64,000 nucleotides of DNA, taken from assembly GCA_021799495.1 (NCBI GenBank), contig JAJZAI010000016.1:1-64000 (forward strand). The letters run 5' to 3'. The position numbers and the translations under genes are program-made. A model generated the notes under the pieces. That model made no database searches. It was not told where the DNA came from and was given only the letters and a program-made list of their open reading frames with translations. Positions within the stretch are counted from its first letter, which is position 1. The number at the start of each line of letters is the position of its first letter. Positions 37,046 through 46,598 of this stretch are shown one piece after another. The DNA is from Deltaproteobacteria bacterium (GTDB lineage Bacteria > Desulfobacterota > Binatia > Binatales > Binataceae).

Positions 37046-37936
37046 TTATGGCGCTGGCCGGCGCGCGGAGCCGGTCGGCAGAATCGCGAGCGCGCCGGTC
37101 GCCGGATTCCGCCCGACGTAAACTTCCGTATCGTAAACCGCCCTCAGCCGTTCCGCCGTCAGCGCCTCTTCGGGACGGCCGTAGCCCGCGGCCGCGCCGT
37201 TTTTCATCAGCAGCACGCGGTCGGCATAGAGCGCGGCGGCGTTCAGATCATGCATCGTCGCCGCGACCGCCATCCGTTCCCGTTCGGCCAATTCGCGAAA
37301 GCGGCCGAAAATTTCCGCCACATGCCGCATGTCGAGAAACGCCGACGGCTCGTCGAGCAGCGCGATTTCGGGCCGCTGCGCCAGCGCCCGCGCCAGAAAC
37401 ACCCGCTTGCGCTCGCCGCCTGAAAGCTCCTGGATCGCGCGGCCCGCCAGCGGCGCAAGATCAAAATGATCGAGCGCTTTGCGCGCGATCGCCAGGTCCC
37501 GCCCGGATTCGAAGCGCCACGCTCCCAGATGCGGCGCGCGGCCCATCAGCACGACCTCCAGGACAGTGAAGCGGAACGCGATCGGATTTTCCTGCGCCAC
37601 CGTCGCCATCCGCCGCGCGATCGCGCGGCGGTCGTAATCTCCAAGCGGCCGTCCCGCCATCTCGATCGTTCCGCTCCACGGCGTGAGCGCGCCGCTCATC
37701 ACCCGCAGCAGCGTGGATTTTCCGGCGCCGTTCGGGCCGACGATCGCCAGCAGCTCGCCCCGCCGCACGTCGAGCGAAACATCGCGCACTGTCGCGCGCC
37801 CGCCGTAACCGGCCGTCACCTTGATCGCGCGCAGTGCGACCTCGTCCGGCGCTGCGGCGCGAGCGTCGTTGGCGTCGGCGGACGCGATCGTCGTTTCGCC
37901 GGCCATCTCAGAGTCCGACGGCGCGCCGTCCTTCAT
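37046..37936 (-). CDS. ABC transporter ATP-binding protein (cobalamin/iron-chelate type)
   Basis: Walker A GPNGAGKSTLL; signature LSGGERKRV; Walker B IALLDEPSAFLD. Confidence 0.94.
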   Translation of the reverse strand: MKDGAPSDSEMAGETTIASADANDARAAAPDEVALRAIKVTAGYGGRATVRDVSLDVRRGELLAIVGPNGAGKSTLLRVMSGALTPWSGTIEMAGRPLGDYDRRAIARRMATVAQENPIAFRFTVLEVVLMGRAPHLGAWRFESGRDLAIARKALDHFDLAPLAGRAIQELSGGERKRVFLARALAQRPEIALLDEPSAFLDMRHVAEIFGRFRELAERERMAVAATMHDLNAAALYADRVLLMKNGAAAGYGRPEEALTAERLRAVYDTEVYVGRNPATGALAILPTGSARRPAP

Positions 37937-39008
37937 GGCGCAGCACGTAGATAAAGAACGGTCCGCCGCACAGCGCAGTGATCGCGCCGACCGGAAGCTC
38001 CGCCGGCGCGATCGCGGTTCGCGCGATCAGGTCCGCCGCGACCGTGAACGCCGCGCCACCGAGCAGCGCCGCGGGCAGGAGCAGGCGATGATCCGGGCCG
38101 AGAATCGAGCGCAGCACATGCGGCACGATCAAGCCGACGAAGGTGATAATGCCGCTGACCGAAACGGCCGCGCCGATCATCACCGACGTAACGACAAATA
38201 CCGTCCGCCGCAGCGGATCGACTTCCACCCCCAGATGCGCCGCCTCCTCGTCGCCGAGGCTCAGCAGATTCAGGTCACGCGCCCGGCTCATCAGGATCGT
38301 GCAGCCGCCCAACCCCAGCGCGGCCACGATCCCGACTTCGCGCCACGTTGGCGCTTCGAAGCTGCCCATCAGCCAGAACAGGATGCTGTGCGTGAAATAG
38401 AAATTCACCACGCTGTTGATCAGCATGATCGCCGCGCCCCAGAAGGCGTTGAAGATCACGCCGACCAGCAGCAGCGTGAGCGGCTCCAGCCGCCCGTCCA
38501 CCTGCGCCAGCCGATAGACCGCGAGGGTGGAGAATAGCGCCGCGCCGAAGGCGGCGGCCGGGACGATCGCGTCCACGCCGCCGACGCGCGCAAACAGGAT
38601 CATCGCGAGCACCGCGCCGAAGGCTCCCCCGCCCGAGATGCCGAGAATGCCACCTTCGGCGAGCGGATTGCGCACCAGCGCCTGCAACGCCGCGCCGACT
38701 ACTGCCAGCGCCGCGCCGACCGCCGCGCCCATCATCACCCGCGGCATCCGCACGCTCATCAGGATCGCCCGATCCGGGCTTGCCGCATCGCGCACCGCCG
38801 TAAACAGGCTCAGATGCGCGCTGCCGCAGGCCAGCGCCGTGAGCATCGTTGCGGCCAGTATCGCGCCGAGGATTGCGAGCGCGCTCGCGACGCGGGCGGG
38901 CGTCAGATAATCGCGCGCGCCCGTTGCCGCGGCTCCCGTTGCGGCCGAGGCGTGGGATTCGTCCGCGCCTTCCGACGGAGGAGTTTGCTTCGGGGCCGCG
39001 CCGCTCAA
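37908..39008 (-). CDS. FecCD/BtuC-family permease
   Basis: VRMPRVMMGAAVGAALAVVGAALQALVRNPLAEGGILGISGGGAFGAVLA...FVGLIVPHVLR. Confidence 0.95.
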   Translation of the reverse strand: MSGAAPKQTPPSEGADESHASAATGAAATGARDYLTPARVASALAILGAILAATMLTALACGSAHLSLFTAVRDAASPDRAILMSVRMPRVMMGAAVGAALAVVGAALQALVRNPLAEGGILGISGGGAFGAVLAMILFARVGGVDAIVPAAAFGAALFSTLAVYRLAQVDGRLEPLTLLLVGVIFNAFWGAAIMLINSVVNFYFTHSILFWLMGSFEAPTWREVGIVAALGLGGCTILMSRARDLNLLSLGDEEAAHLGVEVDPLRRTVFVVTSVMIGAAVSVSGIITFVGLIVPHVLRSILGPDHRLLLPAALLGGAAFTVAADLIARTAIAPAELPVGAITALCGGPFFIYVLRHEGRRAVGL

Positions 39009-39967
39009 TTTTTCGCCTCTATCCGCGCCGGTACGGATTTGAACTTTCGCTCGATTGCCGCGGTGGCAGCGGCGGCGCGGAACGCCTCGGGATGGATTCG
39101 TTCGGCGATCAGCAGCAGCGACTCGGCGACGCGCGGTCCCGGATGGAGCGTCGGATCGTCAGGGTAGCCGTATATCTTTCCGTCGCGTACGGCGGGGATT
39201 TCCGGATAGCGGCTCCAGAAGCCGGATTTCGCGCTTGCCTCCGTGCCCATCTGGCCGTCCAAAATCACTTGCGGACGGGCCGCGATAATATATTCGAGGC
39301 TGAGCCGCGGCCAGCTATGCGAATCGGCGTCGGCGATATTGGTTCCATGCGCCATCGTGATGAGTTCGTCGAGATAGGTTCCGCGCCCCACGGCGACCAT
39401 CGGCTGATGTCCCACGACCATCAGCACGCGCCGCTTCGGTACGCCCTTGAGCGCGGTTTCGATCGCGGCGAAGCGCGACTGAATCTTCCGCAGGACCGCA
39501 TCGGCCGCCGCCGTCCGCCCGACCGCCGCGCCGATCCGCACGATGCTGTCGCGAATCCCCGCGATCGTATCGTCATTGACCATCAGCACTCCGAATCTCA
39601 TCGCATTGAGCGCGCGAACCTCGTGCACGTCCGCGGCGCTGCTCAGCCCGATCACCATGGTCGGCCGCAGCGCCGCGATCGCCTCAAGGTTCGGCGTCAG
39701 GAACGTTCCGACCTTCGGCAGGCGGGTAGCCGCCGGCGGATAGTCGCAATACTCCGAGACGCCGACGACATCCTTGCCTGCACCAATCGCAAACAGTGTT
39801 TCCGCTACTGACGGCGCTAGCGCCACGATCTGAATGGTGTTGGACTTTTCAGCCGGCTGAAAAGTGGTCTTTCCGGCCCGATTTGGACACCCGATGGCGC
39901 CGCTGGCCATCATGAGCACGATCGCGGCGAGCACCGCCGGAGAAGGTCGTTTGGCCGGCAATCTCAC
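39005..39967 (-). CDS. ABC transporter substrate-binding lipoprotein (BtuF/FecB-like)
   Basis: N-terminal TM plus lipobox-like AIGC; ALAPSVAETLFAIGAGKDVVGVSEYCDYP; 4-bp overlap with permease. Confidence 0.9.
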   Translation of the reverse strand: MRLPAKRPSPAVLAAIVLMMASGAIGCPNRAGKTTFQPAEKSNTIQIVALAPSVAETLFAIGAGKDVVGVSEYCDYPPAATRLPKVGTFLTPNLEAIAALRPTMVIGLSSAADVHEVRALNAMRFGVLMVNDDTIAGIRDSIVRIGAAVGRTAAADAVLRKIQSRFAAIETALKGVPKRRVLMVVGHQPMVAVGRGTYLDELITMAHGTNIADADSHSWPRLSLEYIIAARPQVILDGQMGTEASAKSGFWSRYPEIPAVRDGKIYGYPDDPTLHPGPRVAESLLLIAERIHPEAFRAAAATAAIERKFKSVPARIEAKN

Positions 39968-40078
39968 ATGCCGAAACTATCTGATTGGCGCCCGATGCTT
40001 AAGCGTGCGCGCCCGCGTCAGGCGCGATTTGCATCCGCGCGCCCGCTCGATTAGCTTTCGACCCGCGAGGTGGTTCCG

Positions 40079-41905
40079 GTGCGCAAGATCGCCGTTTGTC
40101 TCAAGCAGATTCCGCTGATCGAAGACGCCAATTTCGACCCGGAGACGCGCACTATCCGGCGCGACGGCGTCAACGTAATCAGCGCGTACGATTTGCGCGC
40201 GATCGCACAGGCGGTCGAACTGAAAAATCGCTTCGGCGCTGAGACCTGCGCGGTCACGATGGGCCCGCCGCAGGCGCGCGAGGCGTTGACCGACGCGCTC
40301 GGGATGGGCCTTGACCGCGCGGTCCATCTGCAGGACCGGGCCTTCGCCGGAGCGGACACGCTGGCGACCGCGCGCGCGTTGGCGCTCTGGCTCAAGCGCG
40401 AAAATTTCGACCTGATCCTGATGGGCAAATATTCGCTCGACGCCGAGACCGGACAGGTCGGTCCCGAAGTCGCGGAACTGCTCGGAATCGCGCAGATAAC
40501 CGGCGTCCGCAAGCTCGAATTCGACGGCGATTCAATCCGCGCCGAGCGCGAGAGCGACGAGGGCCACGACGTCGTCGAATGCCGGATGCCGGCGCTGCTG
40601 ACCTGCGCCGAACGGCTGATCAATCCGGTCAAAATCGACCCCGCGACGCGCGAAGCCGCGCAATCCCGCGCGATCGAAACGGTCACGGCGGCGGACCTTG
40701 GCGCCGCGCCCGATCAGCTCGGGCTTAAAGGCTCGCCGACCTGGGTGCAGGAAGTTCGCGCGCAGCCGTCGCCGAAGGTCGAATGCCGGATGATCGACGC
40801 GAGCGATCCGGAGCGCGCCGCCGAAGAAGTCGTCGCCGCCCTCGATAGCGCCGGCGCGCTCAAGCCGCGCGAACGCCGCCGCCGTCCGATCGGCGCCGCG
40901 ATCCGTAAAGCGGCGCCCGGCCGCGACCTCTGGGTCGCCGTCGAGCATGACCTGTCGGGCCAGATCACGCTCGGCAGCCTTGAATTGTTGTCGGCGGCCG
41001 ATCGCTTGGCCGGCGAGCTTGGCGGCGCGGTTTTCGCGATCGGCGCGGGCGAGACCGACGCTCCTCACTCCGGCATGCTCGCCAGCTACGGCGCGGACCG
41101 GCTGATCCTGATCGACGGTCCCGCGTTTGCGAATTATTCCCCGGACGTGCTCGCCGCCGCCTTCGCGCGATTGATCGCGGAACGGAAGCCATGGGGCCTG
41201 CTGCTCTGCGCGAGCGAGCGCGGGCGCGATTGGGGGCCGCGTTTGGCGGCGCGGGCCGGGCTGGGACTGACAGGCGACGCGATCGGCCTCGAACTCGACG
41301 CGGAGCATCGCTTAATTGCGCTGAAGCCGGCTTTTGGCGGCAATATCGTGGCGCCGATCCTCTCGCGGACGTTCCCGCAGATGGCCACCGTTCGTCAGGG
41401 CGTGCTCGAACTGGCCGAGCCGAATCCGAATCGCAAGGCGGAAATGGAACGCATCAATATCGCGCCCGGCCAGCCTTTGTCGCGCCTGATTAGCTCCAAT
41501 TCGAACGTCGACCATTCGCTGCCGCCGCTTGACGGCGCCGAAGTCGTCGTCGGAATCGGGATGGGCGTCGGCGGGCCGGAAGGCGTCGAAGTGGTCAAGA
41601 GCTTCGCGCGGACGATCGGCGCCGCATTGTGCGCGACCCGGCGCGTAACGGACAAAGGATGGGTCCCGCGGCAGTTGCAGGTCGGGCTGACGGGCAAGGC
41701 GATCGAGCCGCGGCTCTATTTTTCGATCGGCATCCGCGGCGTCGCCAACCATACCGTGGGAATCAAACGGGCGGAGACGGTGGTCGCGATCAATTCCGAT
41801 CCCGACGCGATTATTTTCGAGCGCGCGAATTTCGGATTGGTCGGCGACTGGAAGCCGCTCACGCTCGCGCTCGACGCGGCGTTCCGCCGCCGCCTCACGC
41901 GTTAA
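40079..41905 (+). CDS. Fused electron transfer flavoprotein (EtfB-EtfA in one polypeptide)
   Basis: EtfB-like KIAVCLKQIP...GKYSLDAETGQVGPEVAELLGI, then EtfA-like VVGIGMGVGGPEGVEVVKSFARTIGAALCATRRVTDKGWVPRQLQVGLTGK. Confidence 0.9.
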   Translation: MRKIAVCLKQIPLIEDANFDPETRTIRRDGVNVISAYDLRAIAQAVELKNRFGAETCAVTMGPPQAREALTDALGMGLDRAVHLQDRAFAGADTLATARALALWLKRENFDLILMGKYSLDAETGQVGPEVAELLGIAQITGVRKLEFDGDSIRAERESDEGHDVVECRMPALLTCAERLINPVKIDPATREAAQSRAIETVTAADLGAAPDQLGLKGSPTWVQEVRAQPSPKVECRMIDASDPERAAEEVVAALDSAGALKPRERRRRPIGAAIRKAAPGRDLWVAVEHDLSGQITLGSLELLSAADRLAGELGGAVFAIGAGETDAPHSGMLASYGADRLILIDGPAFANYSPDVLAAAFARLIAERKPWGLLLCASERGRDWGPRLAARAGLGLTGDAIGLELDAEHRLIALKPAFGGNIVAPILSRTFPQMATVRQGVLELAEPNPNRKAEMERINIAPGQPLSRLISSNSNVDHSLPPLDGAEVVVGIGMGVGGPEGVEVVKSFARTIGAALCATRRVTDKGWVPRQLQVGLTGKAIEPRLYFSIGIRGVANHTVGIKRAETVVAINSDPDAIIFERANFGLVGDWKPLTLALDAAFRRRLTR

Positions 41906-41975
41906 AGCTTTTCCCGTCGTTGACTTTCTGTTTGATAGCTTGACGCAACTTCGCCGTTTTTATTTCACATGGACG

Positions 41976-43256
41976 TCAGGGCGGGAAGCGTTCAGCGGTC
42001 CACGCCGTCAGCACGCGCATCAGCCGCGGACGCGGATCGCCAAGGTCTTTGCGCATGCCGCCGGCGCGCATGAAATGATCGGCGCCCGCGATAAATTCGA
42101 TCTGTTTGTCCGCCGCCCCGGAAAGCTCGAACTCCCGCTTGACGTCGCCGACGAAGATGTCCTGATCGGCCGCCGCGCCAACCACCAGCGTCGGCACTAT
42201 GACCAACGGCAGGTTGCGTTCGAGACGCGCGCAGGAGCTAAGACCCGACCAGGTCGAAAGCCATGCCTCCGGCGTCATGATCCGGCCAAGGCCGAAGGCG
42301 TGATAGTTCGCGACGTCGGGCCGGGCCGAGATGATTGATCCGACGACCCGCTCCGAAGGATCGAGCGATAGATCAGTATAGTTCGGATTAGCCTGCGTTC
42401 GATAAACGATCATGTAATGCGGCGCCATCGAACGGCGCGTCATGAATGTGCGCGTCGCGGCCGGCCAATCGGCGTAGTCCGGCGCGCGCATCGCCATTCG
42501 CGCCATCGCGGTCTCTTCGACGTGGCGGCGCGTGATCGCGTCGATTCGCGCGACCCGTGCGCGCTGCGCGGCGCGGTAGCGTTCGAGCCAATCGGGCGCA
42601 TATTTCGACGGCTCGGGCGGTTTGCGGAAGCCGTTGCGCTCATCGTACAGGTCGAGCGCCGGATCGGTCGCGAACGGATCGTTTTCATCGACCACCGCCG
42701 CATCGAGCGAGCCCATCAGCACGATTCCCTGTCCCGGATGGGCCGCGAGCAGGATGAAGCCGTCCGCGGTCGGCATCGCGAACCGATTCAAATCGGGCGG
42801 GCCGCCGCCCGGCGGCGCCGCGACGCGCGATCCGGCCGGCTTGCGCGCCTCGGCGTCGTAGTAGGCGAAGAGCGAGCCGCCGCCCGAATTGCCGAGCATC
42901 ACGATTCGCGCGAAGCCGCATTCATCGCGCAGATAGCGGATACCCGCCGCCAGATCGAGCAGCAGGTTCTCGTGCAGCATCGTCGAATCGTTGTTGAGAT
43001 AACGGGTGTTAAGCGCGAAGGCCGCGAAGCCGGCTTCGACCCAGTAGGGAATCGAATAATGCTGGGCGAAATCGACCCGCGGATGCGCCATGATCACGAC
43101 CGTGCGCGGTCGGCCCGCAGGCGGCTCGTAGAGCAGGCCGCGCGCTTTGCCGCCGTCCGCGGCATAAAGCTGCACGACCGTCTGACGGACGCGCGAGTCG
43201 ATCTCGCTGAAATCGACCGGATAGCGCGTCTGGTAGTCCACAGGCGCCTGGGGCAT
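41976..43256 (-). CDS. Alpha/beta hydrolase
   Basis: VVIMAHPRVDFAQHYSIPYWVEAGFAAFALNTRY...IVMLGNSGGGSLFAYY (GxSxG-type elbow). Confidence 0.8.
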   Translation of the reverse strand: MPQAPVDYQTRYPVDFSEIDSRVRQTVVQLYAADGGKARGLLYEPPAGRPRTVVIMAHPRVDFAQHYSIPYWVEAGFAAFALNTRYLNNDSTMLHENLLLDLAAGIRYLRDECGFARIVMLGNSGGGSLFAYYDAEARKPAGSRVAAPPGGGPPDLNRFAMPTADGFILLAAHPGQGIVLMGSLDAAVVDENDPFATDPALDLYDERNGFRKPPEPSKYAPDWLERYRAAQRARVARIDAITRRHVEETAMARMAMRAPDYADWPAATRTFMTRRSMAPHYMIVYRTQANPNYTDLSLDPSERVVGSIISARPDVANYHAFGLGRIMTPEAWLSTWSGLSSCARLERNLPLVIVPTLVVGAAADQDIFVGDVKREFELSGAADKQIEFIAGADHFMRAGGMRKDLGDPRPRLMRVLTAWTAERFPP

Positions 43257-43330
43257 CGCCGTACACCTCCCGTGACCGGCTTTGCATAGCACGAAGCGGC
43301 GCCGAAGGGTCAGCGGGACTTACCTGCGCG

Positions 43331-44416
43331 GTGCGGATATGCCAACCTTTGCGTTTTGGAGTTGCGAATTTGAAAAGCGGCATAATCGGCGCGCGCGGCG
43401 CCGGCAAATCCACTGTGTTTCACGCCCTGGCCGGGCTTGCGCCGATCGCTGGCGGCGGCGACGCGAAAAATCGCGCGCGGCCCGGCAATCTCAAGGTGGC
43501 GGACCCGCGGCTGGATTTTCTCGAAGTAACCTACGGATCGAAAAAGAAAATTCCGGTCGAATTGACGGTCGTGGATTTCGCGCCGAACCCGCGCGAGCAG
43601 AAAGAGGGCGCCGCGCTCGATCCCAGCCTGTTGCCGCTGATTCGCGACCTCGACGCGCTGCTGATCGTGATCCCTGAATTCGCCGGCCGCGAGACGCCGC
43701 TGATCCCCGCCGTCGAAAGCGTGGAGGGCGAGCTGGTCTTCGCCGATTTCGATCAGGCAGAGCGCCGGCTGGAACGGCTCAAGAAGGAAAAGGGCAACGT
43801 CGATTTCGAACGCGCGGCGCTCGAGCGATGCGTGAAATGGCTGGAAGAGGGCAAGCCGCTCCGGACGATGGAGATGACCGCGCAGGAGCTGCAAACCTTT
43901 TCCAGTTTCGGGTTTCTTTCGCGCAAGCCGGCCTTGATTGTCGTGAATTGCGACGCCGACGCCGCGACCGCCGCATTGAGCGACGCCGAGCATCAGGCGC
44001 TGGTCGCGCGCGGACTCGAAGTGTTCCGATTGGCGGCGGCGTTCGAGGCCGAACTGTGGGAACTCGATGACGCCGGGCAGGCTGAGTTGCTGCGCGACGC
44101 TGGCCTCGATCGTCCGGCGCGCGAGCGGCTGATCACGGCGCTGTTCCATCATCTGGGATTGCTGACTTTCTACACCGCGGGCGAGCCGGAGGCGCACGCA
44201 TGGTCGCTCAGGCGCGGAGCGACGGCGCTGGAGGCGGCCGCGCGCATCCATAGCGATATCGCGCGCGGGTTTATCCGGGCGGAAGTGGTCGGCTACGAGG
44301 ATTTCGCCGAATTGCGTTCGGACGCCAGGGTGCGCGAGGCGGGCAAGCTCAGGCTGGAGGGTCGCGACTACGTGATGCGCGACGGCGACATCATCCATAT
44401 CCGGTTCAAGGTCTGA
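43331..44416 (+). CDS. YchF/Obg-like P-loop protein with C-terminal TGS domain, divergent
   Basis: P-loop GARGAGKST; VADPRLDFL; GELVFADFDQAERRLERLKKEK; TGS end LEGRDYVMRDGDIIHIRFKV; start uncertain. Confidence 0.82.
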   Translation: MRICQPLRFGVANLKSGIIGARGAGKSTVFHALAGLAPIAGGGDAKNRARPGNLKVADPRLDFLEVTYGSKKKIPVELTVVDFAPNPREQKEGAALDPSLLPLIRDLDALLIVIPEFAGRETPLIPAVESVEGELVFADFDQAERRLERLKKEKGNVDFERAALERCVKWLEEGKPLRTMEMTAQELQTFSSFGFLSRKPALIVVNCDADAATAALSDAEHQALVARGLEVFRLAAAFEAELWELDDAGQAELLRDAGLDRPARERLITALFHHLGLLTFYTAGEPEAHAWSLRRGATALEAAARIHSDIARGFIRAEVVGYEDFAELRSDARVREAGKLRLEGRDYVMRDGDIIHIRFKV

Positions 44417-44593
44417 GAGCGCTGTTTTCGCGGCGATGAAACGTCTGCCCTTAAGAGATTTCGCGCGAGCGGACGATTCCCTTTTGATGGAACTGTCGCC
44501 ACGACGCGCTTCGCCTTGCGCTTGGGGACGGGCGCTGAAACAATGTTGCGAATCGGCGCCCGCTAACGGCGCGCCCGCCGCCCGATTCCATCA

Positions 44594-45628
44594 ATGCGCC
44601 GCGTCGAAACCCTAATCCTGCTGATCGCGCTGGGCTTCTACGTCTGGTTTCTGCATCACTTCGGCCTCGCCCAGGTGCTCGCGCACATTCGGATGGTCGG
44701 ATGGGGGCTGGGCGTGACGATCACGCTGGAGAGCGTCTCGCGAATCGCCAACACGCTCGGATGGCGCGCGACGATCGTCGATTGTCCGCCGGAGCTCGGT
44801 TTCGGCGAGCTGTTCGCCGCGCGAATCGCGGGCGAGGCGATCGATTACGTCACGCCCTCGGCGCAGCTCGGCGGCCAGTTCGTGATGGCGCTGATGGTGC
44901 GGCGGAAGCTGGAGATGGCGATCGCGCTGGCGACCGTGGTTATCGCGGCGCTGACCGAGATGGCCGGCCAGATCGGTTTTATCGCCAGCGCGCTGATTAT
45001 CACGCTGCCGTTCGCGGCCCGGGTGCATCATCTGTTCTGGCCGGCGCTCGGCGGACTCGCGCTGGCGATCGCGCTGGCGGGCGGGTTCCTTTATGTGCAG
45101 ATGAAGCATCCGTTCGCGATGCTCTGGAAGGCCGCCGCGAAGCTCGACCTCGACCATCTCGCCCATCCGGAAATTCGCGCCGCCGCCGACGAAGCCGATG
45201 GCGTCCTGCTGGATTTTTATGAGCATCGGCGCGGCCGGCTCGCGCTTTCGGCGCTATGCTATCTGGTGGCGTGGAGCATGGGGCCGGTGGAAATCTATAT
45301 TCTGCTGTCGCTGCTGGGCGCGCATCCCACGGCGCTGGCGGCGTTGCTGGTCGAGGCGCTCGGACTGCTGATCGAGCGCGCGACTTTCCTGATTCCCGGC
45401 AAGCTGGTCAGTCAGGAAGGCGGCAAGGCGCTGATCCTTGCGGCGCTCGGCTATGGGGCCAGCGTGGGCTTCGCGGTTGGCGTGCTGCGGCGGATCAAAG
45501 AGATGGCATGGGTGTTGTTTGGCTTGGCGGCGCTCGCCGCGCATCGCATGATAACCGAACGGCAAAGCGCGGACGGAGCGAATCCGGCCGGCGAGATAGT
45601 CAAGATTTCAGGAATCCATGGAGGATAA
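44594..45628 (+). CDS. Flippase-like (lysylphosphatidylglycerol synthase TM / HpnL-like) membrane protein
   Basis: Multi-TM; GWRATIVDCPPELGFGELFAARIAGEAIDYVTPSAQLGGQFVMALMVRRK. Confidence 0.82.
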   Translation: MRRVETLILLIALGFYVWFLHHFGLAQVLAHIRMVGWGLGVTITLESVSRIANTLGWRATIVDCPPELGFGELFAARIAGEAIDYVTPSAQLGGQFVMALMVRRKLEMAIALATVVIAALTEMAGQIGFIASALIITLPFAARVHHLFWPALGGLALAIALAGGFLYVQMKHPFAMLWKAAAKLDLDHLAHPEIRAAADEADGVLLDFYEHRRGRLALSALCYLVAWSMGPVEIYILLSLLGAHPTALAALLVEALGLLIERATFLIPGKLVSQEGGKALILAALGYGASVGFAVGVLRRIKEMAWVLFGLAALAAHRMITERQSADGANPAGEIVKISGIHGG

Positions 45629-45633
45629 TCCTA

Positions 45634-46422
45634 ATGAAGAAAACGATCGCCGCGATCGCCGGCGTAATGATGCTGGCGGCGATTGGCGCCGCGCATGCCG
45701 GCGTCGTCGTCGATGAGCAGGAGACGATGCAGCAGGGCGCGAAGCAGGCCGCGAGCCGCCAACGCACGGTGGTGATTCAGGGCAACAAGCAGAAGATGAT
45801 ATCGAACCGGATCGAGGTGATCACCGACCTCGACCAGGGAAAATTGTTCCTGATCTATCCGGCGCAGAAACAATACATGGAGCTGCCGTTTCCGCCGCAG
45901 GGCGCGATGGCGCGGATGATGACGAATCAGATGTCAACGCTGCAATTCAAAAAGAGCGGCGGCAAAAAGACCATCCTCGGCTACTCCTGCGCGCAATACT
46001 CGGGCGCGGGTTCGATGATGGGCAATCAGTATTCGGTCACCGGATGCTTTTCGACCAAAGCGCCGGGCGCGAAAGAGTTCGACGCCTTTCAGAAAGCGAT
46101 GGCCGACAAGGTCAAGGGCACGCCGATGGCGATGCAGGGCCAGGTGCCGAACGGCATTCCGATGGAGCTGGTATCGACCACGAAGCTGACGAATTTCAGC
46201 GCGCCCGGAATGACGCCTGAGCAGGCGGAGAAGATCCGGCAGATGCTCGCGAATCGGCCGCCGATGGTCACCAAGACGGTTGTGACCAAGGTGACGACGA
46301 AAAAACTTTCGGCCGACACTTTCGCGGTTCCGGCCGGATTCACCAAGCGCGAGATGCGTCAACCGGCGCCACCGCCGGCTGGAGCCGGAGCGCCGCCGCC
46401 CGGCACGAAAGTTCCGGAGTAG
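45634..46422 (+). CDS. Secreted DUF4412-like protein
   Basis: Signal peptide MKKTIAAIAGVMMLAAIGAAHA; ITDLDQGKLFLIYPAQKQYMELPF; ATG at 45634 after GGAGG. Confidence 0.75.
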   Translation: MKKTIAAIAGVMMLAAIGAAHAGVVVDEQETMQQGAKQAASRQRTVVIQGNKQKMISNRIEVITDLDQGKLFLIYPAQKQYMELPFPPQGAMARMMTNQMSTLQFKKSGGKKTILGYSCAQYSGAGSMMGNQYSVTGCFSTKAPGAKEFDAFQKAMADKVKGTPMAMQGQVPNGIPMELVSTTKLTNFSAPGMTPEQAEKIRQMLANRPPMVTKTVVTKVTTKKLSADTFAVPAGFTKREMRQPAPPPAGAGAPPPGTKVPE

Positions 46423-46516
46423 AGTAAGCCGCACGGCCGGGACTGGTTGCCGGCAATATCCATTGGATGGCCGGTGGCTGGTGCGAGTCCGGCTCTGGGA
46501 GAGTTTCTGAATCAGC

Positions 46517-46555
46517 AAAGGCCGGATCGGCGTCGCGATGCCGATCCGGCCTTTT
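46517..46555. terminator. Bidirectional rho-independent terminator
   Basis: AAAGGCCGGATCGGC-N8-GCCGATCCGGCCTTTT, 15-bp perfect stem, A/T tracts on both flanks, between convergent genes. Confidence 0.9.
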
Positions 46556-46598
46556 GTATTTTCGATCGCGGTGCCTTGCCGCGAATTTCCGGCGAGTT

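Noticed and set aside
39968-40078. Possible cobalamin riboswitch upstream of the BtuFCD-like operon
   Set aside because: The gap is only about 110 bp and no B12-box-like sequence could be recognised; too short for a full element.
44436-44615. 59-codon ATG ORF between the YchF-like and flippase-like genes
   Set aside because: No recognisable domain, overlaps the start of the downstream gene, composition looks non-coding.
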